Below are positions 55,307 through 64,000 of a DNA stretch of 64,000 bases, in pieces. Each line of letters starts with the position of its first letter. Position 1 is the first letter of the stretch. The translations under genes and the position numbers were made by a program. The notes below the pieces were generated by a model, which saw only the letters and a list, made by a program, of their open reading frames with translations, searched no databases and was not told where the DNA came from. The DNA lies in NCBI RefSeq assembly GCF_001854805.1, contig NZ_MBLO01000265.1:35488-99487 (forward strand), given 5' to 3'. The DNA is from Pseudofrankia coriaricola (lineage in GTDB: Bacteria; Actinomycetota; Actinomycetes; Frankiales; Frankiaceae).

Positions 55307-56521
55307 ATGCAGCTCTACGACGACCTCGAGGACTTCGGCAGCTTCGACGACGCCGTCGCCGGCGACGTCCGGGACCCCTACCCGGAACTGGCACGGATGT
55401 GGCGCGACGAGCCCGTCCAGCGCCTCGACATGTCCGACATGCCGCACGACGACGCCAAGCCGATCTTCTTCGTCTACCGCTACGACGACGTCGCCCGCGT
55501 CCTGCGCGACAACGAGACCTTCTCGTCGTCGATCATCCTCGACGCCTTCGGCGATGCCCTGGGCAAGGACGTCATGCTTGGCATGGACGAGCCGGCCCAT
55601 CGCCGCCACCGCGGACTGGTCGCCGGCGCCTTCAGCCAGAAGGCGATCGCCCGCCGCGAGAACGACCTCGTCGACCGCGTCGCGAACGACCTCATCGACC
55701 GGTTCGCCGACAAGGGACGCGCCGACCTCGTCCCGCAGTTCACGTTCCCCTACCCGAGCCAGATCATCGCCAGCCTGCTCGGCCTGCCCCGCGAGGACTA
55801 CCCGCAGTTCCAGCGCTGGTCGATCTCGTTGCTAAGCATCCTCACCAACCGCGAACGCGGCCTCGCCGCCTCCGAGGCGCTGCGGAAGTACTTCATCCCG
55901 ATTCTCGCCGCCCGACGCGACGAACCTCGCGACGACCTGATCAGTGATCTCGCGGTCGCCGAGATCGACGGAGAACGGCTCTCTGACGAGGAGATCTTCT
56001 CGTTCCTGCGCCTGCTGCTGCCCGCCGGTGTCGAGACCACCTACCGCTCCACGGGCAGTCTGCTGTTCGGACTTCTGTCCCACCCCGACCAGCTCGACGC
56101 GGTGTGTGCTGATCGGTCGCTCATTCCTCAGGCCATCGAGGAAGCGATCCGGTGGGAGCCTCCGCTGGTGCTGATCACGAGGGTTGCGACCCGGGACACC
56201 GAGCTGTCCGGGGTGGCGATCCCGGCGGGCTCCGCGGTCATGCCGATGCTCGGCTCGGCCAACCGGGAAGCCGACCGCAACCCCGACCCGGACCGCTTCG
56301 ACATCTTCCGCACCTCCCACCAGCACATCGCGTTCGGCCACGGCGTGCACATCTGCCTCGGCATGCACCTCGCCCGCCTCGAGATGCGCGTCGCGGTCAA
56401 CGCCCTGCTCGACCGGCTGCCCGACCTGCGCCTCGACCCAGCCGGCGACGACCCCCACATCCACGGCCAGGTATTCCGCTCCCCAACCTCGCTGCCCGTC
56501 CTGTTCGACGCAAAAGCCTAG
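55307..56521 (+). CDS. Cytochrome P450
   Basis: A 404-residue soluble bacterial P450. GMDEPAHRRHRGLVAGAFSQ is the C-helix region, LLLPAGVETTYRSTGSLLFG the I-helix with the oxygen-activating Glu-Thr-Thr, EEAIRWEPPLVLITRVATRD the ExxR motif and FGHGVHICLGMHLARLEMRV the heme loop (Cys350). AGGAG lies seven bases upstream of the ATG. It probably hydroxylates the operon's substrate; redox partners are not encoded nearby. A remnant of a close paralogue is at 43.3-43.5 kb. Confidence 0.94.
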   Translation: MQLYDDLEDFGSFDDAVAGDVRDPYPELARMWRDEPVQRLDMSDMPHDDAKPIFFVYRYDDVARVLRDNETFSSSIILDAFGDALGKDVMLGMDEPAHRRHRGLVAGAFSQKAIARRENDLVDRVANDLIDRFADKGRADLVPQFTFPYPSQIIASLLGLPREDYPQFQRWSISLLSILTNRERGLAASEALRKYFIPILAARRDEPRDDLISDLAVAEIDGERLSDEEIFSFLRLLLPAGVETTYRSTGSLLFGLLSHPDQLDAVCADRSLIPQAIEEAIRWEPPLVLITRVATRDTELSGVAIPAGSAVMPMLGSANREADRNPDPDRFDIFRTSHQHIAFGHGVHICLGMHLARLEMRVAVNALLDRLPDLRLDPAGDDPHIHGQVFRSPTSLPVLFDAKA

Positions 56522-56773
56522 GGGCAGCGGACGCCACAGCTTTCTCCTGAACCTTGGACGGCGCCGGGACAGCGGCCACCACTCGACGAGGCCGGCCGGA
56601 GGTCGGCCCTGACACCTGCGCCGCACGACCAAGAACTGCCTGCCTTGTCTCCCGCGACGAACGAGGGCGCGGCCGTCGCGCCCCGGCCGGGCCGGGAGGC
56701 CGACCACCCTACGGCGGTCGTGCCGCGACGGCAGACCACAGATCCTCGTGTACCTACAACCGAAAGGGTCCTC

Positions 56774-57625
56774 ATGGGCAAGCTCGACGGCAGGGTCGCC
56801 TTCATCACCGGAGCCGCCCGCGGCCAAGGCCGCAGCCACGCACTCCGCCTGGCCAGCGAGGGCGCCGACATCGTCGCGATCGATCTCTGCGAACAGATCG
56901 CCAGCGTTCCCTACCCCCTCGCCACGCCGGAGGACCTCGCCCAGACCGTCAAGGAAGTCGAGGCCCTCGGCCGCGGCATCGTCGCGGTCAAGGCGGACGT
57001 CCGGGAACGCTCCCAGTTGCGCGCCGCGCTCGACCAGGGGCTCGCCCGATTCGGCCGCCTCGATATCGTCCTCGGGAACGCGGGCGTCTGCCCGTGGGAG
57101 GACATCTCGCTGTGCGGCGGGTTCGTCGACGGCACGGACATCGACCTCATCGGCGTCATGAACACCGTCGCGGTCAGCCTCCCGCACCTGACGGCCGGCG
57201 CCTCGATCATCCTGACCGGCTCCACCGCCGGAATGATGAAAGGCACCACCGAGGCGCTGGGTAACACCGGCGGAGTCGCCTATGCATGGGCCAAGCAGAC
57301 CGTCGCCCGCTACACCGAGGTCCTCGCCCTGCAGCTCGCACCGCACAACGTCCGGCTCAACGCGATCCACCCGACCAACGTCAACACCGACCTCCTGCAG
57401 AACGACCGCATGTACAGGACGTTCCGGCCGGACCTGGAAAACCCGACCCGCGAGGACGCCGAACTCGCCTTCCCAGTGCTCCAGGCCATGCCGATCCCGT
57501 ACATCGAGCCGAACGACGTCAGCTCGCTGGTGCTGTTCCTCGCCTCCAACGACGCGAAGTACATCACCGGCCTGAACCTGCGCATCGACGCCGGCGGCAT
57601 GCTCAAGGGCACCCCAGCCTTCTAA
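56774..57625 (+). CDS. Mycofactocin-type SDR oxidoreductase
   Basis: A 283-residue protein from the ATG at 56774; upstream in-frame sequence lacks protein character. GKLDGRVAFITGAARGQGRS followed by HALRLASEGADIVAIDLCEQ is the hallmark start of mycofactocin-coupled SDRs (TIGR03971), which have a small insertion near the nicotinamide site and hold NAD tightly. NAGVCPWEDISL, ILTGSTAGM and YAWAKQTVARYTEVLA give the catalytic Ser/Tyr/Lys. It should oxidise an alcohol, handing electrons to mycofactocin. Mycofactocin synthesis genes are not in the window. The 250 bp before it hold no gene. Confidence 0.9.
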   Translation: MGKLDGRVAFITGAARGQGRSHALRLASEGADIVAIDLCEQIASVPYPLATPEDLAQTVKEVEALGRGIVAVKADVRERSQLRAALDQGLARFGRLDIVLGNAGVCPWEDISLCGGFVDGTDIDLIGVMNTVAVSLPHLTAGASIILTGSTAGMMKGTTEALGNTGGVAYAWAKQTVARYTEVLALQLAPHNVRLNAIHPTNVNTDLLQNDRMYRTFRPDLENPTREDAELAFPVLQAMPIPYIEPNDVSSLVLFLASNDAKYITGLNLRIDAGGMLKGTPAF

Positions 57626-57819
57626 CTGACACCGGCGAGGGAGATCCCCGGGCGGTGCGCGGCCTGCGTGACGGAGGCTCGAGCAGCAATCAGGCTCGAG
57701 TACAAGCACCATCAGGTTCAGGCCGAGCACCAGCTCGGGTATCCGAACGACCGCCAGGGAAACCAATCGGGCGCACAGCGCGATCCGCCGGACTGCCGAG
57801 ACGCCTACTGCAATGTTCC

Positions 57820-58425
57820 TTAAAGGCAGTAGACAAAGCGGTGGCGGAGTGTGCGGGTGGGTGGTGGCGGTCGTCCCCAGACCCATGGTCTGGCGTGGGT
57901 GTTGAGTTGGGTGGTGGCCGTTTCGACGGCGTGGGTGATCTCGTCGGTGTCGGCGAAGGTCTGGCCGGCGAACGCGGCCCGGCGTAGCAGTCGCCACCAG
58001 CCTTCCTGCAGGTTGAGCCAGCAGGCCTTCTTCGGGATGTATACCTGCTGGATGCGTGGGTGGCGGTCCAGCCATCCGCGGACTTTCCGGCTGGTGGGGG
58101 TGGTCAGGTTGTCGGTGACGACCCGGATCGGGCCGCGGGGGTTGGCTCGGGCCAGTTGGGTCAGCAGGCTGATCCAGCCGTCGCTGTTGCGCGCTGGGGC
58201 GCAGTAGGTGATCTCGGTGCCGTCGCGGAGGCGCAGGGCGCCGAAGACCCAGGTCTTCTCGCTGCCGCGGGAGTACTCCAGGGGTGCCTTGATGCGGTGG
58301 CCGTCGGGTGACCAGCCCGGTGCGGGTGGGAACGTGCGTGGGATCACCGGGCCGAGTTCGTCGGCGCAGATGACCGTGGTGCCCGCGGGCGGATGGGCGG
58401 GGATGCGGATCCGCGGCGGGGGAGG
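57820..58425 (-). pseudogene. IS630-family transposase fragment
   Basis: The minus strand reads TTVICADELGPVIPRTFPPA (first DDE Asp), KTWVFGALRLRDGTEITYCA, GPIRVVTDNLTTPTSRKVRG (second Asp) and CWLNLQEGWWRLLRRAAFAG (Glu). The N-terminal HTH half is missing at about 58425. A short inverted repeat, CTACTGC and GCAGTAG, lies at about 57806-57829 beside the 3' end. The element is 5'-truncated and inactive. The 194 bp between the SDR stop and here hold nothing else. Confidence 0.8.
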
Positions 58426-58430
58426 ACGCG

Positions 58431-58697
58431 GTGTCCGACGTCGAGAGTGAGGAGTGCCTGTTCGGGGTGGTGAGCTTCGCCGATCCCGGCCACACGCGGG
58501 CGTTGGCGGTGTGTCTGCCGTTCGAGTCGCTGACCGCTGCTCGTGCCTACGCGCGTCGCCAAGGCTTGGCGCACAGCCTGGTCAGCCCGTTGGCGTTCGA
58601 CACCACCGCCGACGCGGCCGTCGACGGCGCCGTCAGCAACGGACAGGCCGACGCGGCCCAGACCGGCACCGAGCTGGTGATGGCGTCCGCTGGCTGA
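58431..58697 (+). CDS. Small protein, unknown
   Basis: An 88-residue frame from a GTG at 58431: SEECLFGVVSFADPGHTRAL then AVCLPFESLTAARAYARRQG, an alternating strand-helix pattern, and a low-complexity C-terminus (ADAAVDGAVSNGQADAAQTG). Codon use fits the genome. It starts within a few bases of the IS630 fragment, so its real 5' end may have been cut. It is convergent with the relaxase gene. No family is recognised. Confidence 0.5.
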   Translation: MSDVESEECLFGVVSFADPGHTRALAVCLPFESLTAARAYARRQGLAHSLVSPLAFDTTADAAVDGAVSNGQADAAQTGTELVMASAG

Positions 58698-59107
58698 TGC
58701 ACTGCCCTGGGCCGGCCACTCGCTGATTGCTGCCGGAGCGATGGGGACCTGCGCGGTCTTGGGGCCTGCGATGTCTCCAGGGGTGTCCCGCGCGATGCGT
58801 GCAGCGGCGCGAATACGTCGCGATGTCATTCGCGATGTCTCTTGCGATGTCGTCCGCGATGACAGTGGACAGCAGCGTCAGGGCTTTCGGGCATCCGTGG
58901 TGCCCGGGTCCGGACCGCGCGGGTACCGCCTTGGCGAGCGGGAGACGACATGGCGCGGCCCGATCCCGGCCTGGCCGTGCTGCTTCGCGCATCGAACGGC
59001 ACCTCGAAGCGATCGCTCGCCAGCTCAGCCAGCGCGGTCAGACCACGTAGTTGGCCCGCTGGCCGCTAGCCCCGGCCGTGGCCAGTGGCGCCGTTTCTGA
59101 GGGCTTG
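58698..59107. other. Region with the second 12-bp ATG repeat array
   Basis: No confident gene in 410 bp. GATG recurs exactly every 12 bp at 58822, 58834, 58846 and 58858 (units such as GCGATGTCGTCC). The plus frame through it reads MSFAMSLAMSSAMTVDSS and stays open to a stop at 59050, ending RIERHLEAIARQLSQRG, which could be a 70-80-residue protein. The array at 8480-8529 has the same period and similar units. Being next to a relaxase gene, it could also be part of an origin of transfer or replication; I see no nic-site motif I can name. Confidence 0.5.
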
Positions 59108-62100
59108 TCAGATGGTCAGCTGCCCGCCGCGGAGGTTGGTGACGTCGCAGGCTTGGTCGTAGTCAGCGGCGGCGGTGGAGTCGGTAGGCCGGTCGCCGAG
59201 GGCGTAGCGGGCAGGATCGGCCGCGTCTGAGGCGGCAGGGGAGCCGTAGGACAGACCGGCCAGGCGATGGCGGTAGCGCTCGACCCGGCCGGCCGCCTGA
59301 TCCCAGGCCTCCACGTCCGGACCAGCGGGGCGGGGGCCGAGGAGCGCGGTCAAGTAGCGGGCGGGTTCGGGTCCCCGCACGGGCCAGGGCGTCGACGGCC
59401 TGGCGGTCAAGCGCGGCGTCGAGCCGGGCCAGTCGTGCCTCCTGCTCGTATCGCGCCGGCGTTCGGGCGTGCGGCGCGACGACGGGGACTCCGTCCGAAG
59501 TGATGGTCACCTGGGCGCTGACGGCCGCGGTGAGCGTGTCGGCGAGGTCGCGACGTTCGGCGGCGAGTTCCGTCGTCGGCCTGGTCGCGAGGTAGTTGGT
59601 CTCGGCGAGGGCTAGCAGACCGGTGACCTCGTTCCATTCCTCCTGGGCGGTGCGCGGCGCGGGCAGGACGTAGAGAGCCGGGTCGATGCCGGCCTGCTGG
59701 CAGAGATCGCTGACACGCCTGTCGAGGACGGCCGCGCCGGCCCGGATCCCATCGAGAGACCCGTCGCTGAGTGCCTCAGCCAGCGCGGTGGGCGGATGAC
59801 CGACGTCAAGGAGGGCGTGCAACCCGGCGACAGCGCGCTCACGGGGAACCGCCTGGCCAGAGCCGGCGAACCGAGCCCGGATCGCGGCGGGGAGGGCAGC
59901 GGCCCAGTTGTCGGCAAGCCGGGCGGCCTGGGCGCGATGCCGCAGCCACGGATCGCGCGTCTGATCGTCGGCGCGACTGCCGGGTGGCGGGCCGGCCAGG
60001 TGCGCCGGAGCTGGAGGCTGTTGGCGAGCGTGGTAGATCGCGAGGCCGGCCACGGCGTCGTCCCAGACGGCCTGGTCCGGGCCAGCCTCCGGGCAGGGGC
60101 CGATCCGCGCGAGCAGGCCAGCGGGCGGATCCGCGAGTGCGGCGCTGCGTAGCGCCGCCTCCGCGCCCAGCTCGGCGCGGCGCAGCAGCACCTGGCGCGG
60201 AACGTCAGCCGAGCCCGGCGCGGTCGCCGGGCCTTCTGACGTCGGCACCGCGTCAGGCGCGGACCGCGGGTTCGGCGCGGCGCGCATCGGCGCGGACGGC
60301 GCGACTGGCGCGGTCGGCGTGGTGCCGCTCGGCGCGTTGAGCGCGCCGTTCGCGCCGGACACCGCGCCGATGCCGGTCGCCGCAGGCTCCGGCCGGCTGG
60401 GGCGATGACCGGGCGGTGCGCCGAGGCGCAGGGTGGTGAGCTCCGCGAGGGTGTGCTCGCGGGATAGCCAATGCGCGGCGGCCGCGATCGGGTCACGCGC
60501 GCCGGCCGGGCGCTCCTGCTCGGACCGGTCGAGCCGGCCCGCGAGCCGGTCGAGCGGGTCACCGGTCGTATTGGGCACGGCGGGTAGCCAGGTCTCGTCG
60601 TCGTCGCGAGCGTCGAGATCGTCGCGACGCAGCACGTAGGCCGCGACGTCGCTGCGGGCGCGCGACAGCATGACGTACAGGCCAGCGCGGCTGGTGTCGT
60701 CGGGGACGACGGCGCGGGCGGTGTCCATCGTGGCGCCCTGTGCCTTCGCGGCGGTGAGTGCGTAGGCGTGGGCGAGGCCGCCGTCGCGGCCGTCGGCGAA
60801 CTGGTGCGTGAGGTACTCCCATGGGACCTGGACCGTGCCTTTGCTCGGGAAGTACACCGTGACCGACTGCGCCGCTGGGTGATCCGGGTCGATGTGGACG
60901 GCGGTGACGGTTCCGGTCGTCCCGGTCCGGATGTACGCCGACCCGGGCCGGCCCTCGGGCACCAGGGTGTGGCCGGTCTGGGTGAGGGTCACGACCTCGT
61001 CGCCGACCTGGAAGTCCCGCCCCGCCAGCGCCAGCACCGGCCCGGTGAGCGTGCCGTCGGCGGCGAGCAGCGCGCGGGCCGCCTGATTGAGCATCTCGAC
61101 GTCCCGGTGCCGCTCGGCCATCATCCGCGCCGCCGCCGCCGCTCCGGGCGCCCGGCCGCGCCAGCGCGACGGTGGCGCGCCGGAGCCAGGCGCCGGCGCG
61201 GATCCGCCAGAGTTCGCGCCGACGACCGCGCCGTTGCTGGCGCCCGCTGGCGAGTCCGCGCCGTTCGCGCCGACGGCCGCGCCGCGGTCGGCGCGGTCGC
61301 GCTGGCGGCGTTCGGCGTACCAGTCGGCGACGGCCCGCGCGAGCAGCGCGTCCGGGTCGTCGACGAGACGGACCTTGCCATGGGCAGCGAGCCGCTCAAG
61401 GGCGGCGCGGGTGCCCACCCCGGTATCGGTGCGCAGCGCGCCGAGCGCGGCTCGCACCGCGGTGAGGTCCGCGCCGGCCTGCCGACGCACGGTCGTCAGC
61501 GTCGGCACGTCGGCTGTCTGGGCGACGAGGTGCGCGAACCATCCGCCGGCAGCGACCGAACCGAGCTGCGCCGGATCCCCGAGCAGGATCACCACCGTCC
61601 CCGTCCGGCTGGCGAAGTGGAGCAGCCGTTCGGCGTCGCGGGTCCCGACCTGGGTCGCCTCATCGACGATCAGCACCGAACCAGGCGGCCACACCGTGGC
61701 CGGGTCGTCGACCCGGCTGAGCTTCTCCAACCAACTCGCCACGACCCGCGCCGAGATCCCAACCCGCTCGGCCAGCTCCTCGGCCTGCCGACCGCCGTGG
61801 GCGGTCGCGAAGACCTGCCGCCCCGCGGCCTGCACGATGCCGGTCAAGAGCCGCATCGCCTCCGTCTTCCCCGTGCCCGCCGCGCCGACCGCCAGGCGCA
61901 CCAGGTCCTCACCGATCAACAGCCGGCGCACCAGCTCCACCTGCTCGCCCGAAAGGAACGACTCACCACTGGCGCGCGCCGCCGCGCCGCTGAAGCCTGG
62001 ACTGGCGGCGCGGACGGGCGCGCCGTCCACGCTGCCTCGACCCCCGCTCGCGCCGTTCGAGGCGGCCGTGCTTGCGGCAGCCAGGTGGGCGGTGAGCATG

Positions 62101-63902
62101 CGCCGGTCCACGAGCCTGCGCGGGGCCGCGCCGAACGCGACCTGGCCGGTGCGGACCAGTCCGGCGAGCCGCTCCTCTGCGGCGAGCAGCCCCTCGACCG
62201 TGTAGAACGGCTCCGGTTCCTGGCGGCGGCGCTGCCCGGGCGCGGTATCGACAAGCACGGCGACCCGCGGATCGGCGAGGAACCGGTCCGTCAGTCGCTC
62301 CACCGCCGCCACATCCAACCGGTCCCCGCCCCACTCGGAGACCCGGCGCACCACATCTCGGCGCGCGAACGTCGTCGTCTTCTCGGTCATCCCTGCCGGT
62401 CCGGCGAGCAGATCGAAAAGCCCAGCTACGTCGGCGTCGTCGACCGGCTGAGGTCGGTGAATCCCCGGCGCGGCCAGCGCGCGGACCTTCTCGACGCTCC
62501 ACCCCGCCGCCGTCAGCTTCTCGACCTGGAGCGCGCGGACCGCGGCGTCGGCGAGTACCCGCTTCGGCGCCCGGGACTCCCGCTGCGCGACCGCCCTCGT
62601 CGCACCCGACGGCTCCAATCCGCCGGCCACGAGCTGGGCGAACTCCTCCTCCACCTCCCGGTGCCGCGTCGAGAACGCCGCCAACAACTCGACCGGAAAC
62701 CCGGCCAGCTCTGCCACCCCGTTACGCACCGGCCCCCACTGCAGCCCGCGCCGCTCTGACAACTCGGGGCGCAGCACCGCGGCGCCGACGAACCCGGCCG
62801 TCCGGACATGCGCGAGGAACACCTCCCCGTCGACCGCCCGCCAGTCCCAGCCCGTCACCGCCCGGCCGGCCCCGGTCTCCGGCCGTTCGCCGTCAGACCC
62901 GGCCGGATCGGAGGGAACAGCCACCGCATTGATCACAATGTTGTGGACATGCAGATGCGCCTCGACCGCCCGCGACACATCGTGCCTGTACGACGCCACC
63001 GCCAGGCCGAACGCCCGCCGGTTGCGCCCGCCGACCATGCCGAACGCGGCGTGGCGCTCCAGGTAGCCGATCGTCGCGTCGACCGCCGCGTCCAACGCCG
63101 CCGCCACATCCGCCCGCAACGCCTCGTCACCGAACGCCCACAGCAGCGAGACGGACTTCGGCGCGGCGCAGACCACGTCGTAACCGAGCACCGTCGCCGG
63201 CGGCACCCGCGCCGCACACCACCGCTCCAACATGTCCCGCCGCACCCGCCATCGCCCGTCAGCGCCGCGTACGCCCGACAGTTGAATGCCGCCCGAGGAG
63301 CCGGCCCTACCTCTGGCATCCTCCGGAACCTCACTCGTCCGCGGTTCGACGTCGTCCGCCGGCCGCTCGTGTTCGGCAGCGGACGGCCGATCTCCGACAA
63401 CAACGCCTCCGGCGGGGACCGGCTGGTCGGAAGTGGCGCCGGCCTCGGAGTTGCGACTGACGAGCGAACGCAGATGACTCACGCTCACCCCAGCAACCGC
63501 CGCGGCCTCAACCAACGTCAGCAGATCGTCACCACTGCCGGATCCGGTCCCGCTGCCTGCAACCGGAGGAGCAGACAACCTTTTGGACCTGCGATCGGGG
63601 AGGTCCGTATGCCGTGCCCGCGCCGCTGGATCAGGTCCGGTCAGCAACGGCCGGTTCGTCACGGCATGTCGGCCCCGCAGCAGCCGGCTGAGCGCCTCAC
63701 CAGACACCTCGCCATGAAGGCCCACCAACTCCGCCAAACGGCCCCGAGCACGGCCCACCACTTGGCCCCGGTCGTAATAGCCTGCCAGGCCCGCACTGGC
63801 TGCCTGCCCGCCCTGCACATGGGCGACGACAGCCCCCGCCGCCTTCGCGAGATCCTCCGGATCTCGTACCCGCTTCCGCAGAACTCGGGGCGTTGCAATC
63901 AC
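59108..63902 (-). CDS. traA: TraA/TrwC-type MobF relaxase-helicase with embedded HTH
   Basis: From a GTG at 63902 (ATG at 63971 is possible). AGYYDRG near residue 42 holds the likely nicking Tyr pair. An excisionase-like HTH (LVEAAAVAGVSVSHLRSLVS, ending RWRVRRDMLERWC) is inserted at about 130-230. GYDVVCAAPKSVSLLWAFGD and EAHLHVHNIVINAV (the three-His metal site) complete the relaxase domain. GAAGTGKTEAM and VLIVDEATQVGTRD are Walker A and B of the helicase domain. Ala/Gly/Pro-rich linkers separate the helicase blocks. Near 59376-59381 one extra base shifts the frame; without it the protein ends at 59108 (RYLTALLGPRPAGPDVEAW...GGQLTI), as written at 59163. The protein starts conjugative DNA transfer. 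Confidence 0.88.
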
Positions 63903-64000
63903 CGCGGCCCCCGAACAGCGGCGGCGCGACGACCCGAACGATGTGGATGGGAGACGGAGAGAAGACGGCACGGCACAGGTCGCTCCGAACGCCGATGAAC

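Noticed and set aside
55832-58495. 887-codon open frame on the minus strand
   Set aside because: It runs antisense through the P450 and mycofactocin-type SDR genes. Only its first part near 58.0-58.4 kb touches the IS630 fragment, and in a different frame.

Overview
This is 64 kb of very GC-rich actinobacterial DNA. GC-rich third codon positions, frequent GTG starts and ATGA/GTGA gene overlaps point to it, as do the mycofactocin-linked SDR, the AveC-like protein, the DUF2397/DUF2398 Wadjet operon and a TraA-type MobF relaxase. A Frankia-like soil actinomycete is the best guess, with genus uncertain. There is no rRNA, tRNA, CRISPR array or core housekeeping block. The window reads as an accessory island of defence and toxin-antitoxin modules, wrecked mobile elements and a partly duplicated catabolic locus.

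0-6 kb: an integrase tail, then a minus-strand set: a Crp/Fnr regulator, a class III nucleotide-cyclase-like protein, a large P-loop protein and a two-TM protein. The last three are joined by ATGA overlaps. The cyclase and the P-loop protein share a Gly/Asn-rich motif that looks like an amyloid-signalling motif. This is the best candidate in the window for an undescribed conflict system.

6-20 kb: an AbiE-like antitoxin/nucleotidyltransferase pair flanked by two copies of a 32-bp palindrome that differ by a compensatory base-pair swap; a membrane-anchored Mrr-type nuclease; a broken toxin-like gene; a complete Wadjet order (jetA-B-C-D) in which jetC carries a frameshift; and vapBC with a decayed acetyltransferase behind it.

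20-32 kb: a graveyard of tyrosine-recombinase fragments and truncated genes, mixed with intact small genes (DHFR-like, AraC, DUF1835, DUF1697, PhhB, Nudix, XRE-TPR). It also holds two divergent copies of an unrecognised ribbon-helix-helix plus partner module.

32-37 kb: an overlapping DNA-glycosylase/B12-radical-SAM pair, a degenerate kinase, a CYTH phosphatase/cyclase and a frameshifted DDE insertion sequence.

37-58 kb: two related catabolic loci. Each had a tandem-TetR gene and a divergent promoter pair. Locus 1 keeps the left arm (nitroreductase, amidohydrolase, two acyl-CoA dehydrogenases) and has only a P450 tail on the right. Locus 2 keeps the right arm (VWA, MoxR ATPase, binding protein, AveC-like, SDR, ALDH, P450, mycofactocin-type SDR) and has only an acyl-CoA dehydrogenase head fused to a nitroreductase tail on the left. 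Together they probably still make one pathway that oxidises a hydrophobic substrate through alcohol, aldehyde and acid to CoA-ester dehydrogenation.

58-64 kb: an IS630 remnant, a small gene, a second array of four 12-bp repeats like the one at 8.5 kb, and a large MobF relaxase-helicase, indicating a conjugative or integrative element continuing beyond the right edge.
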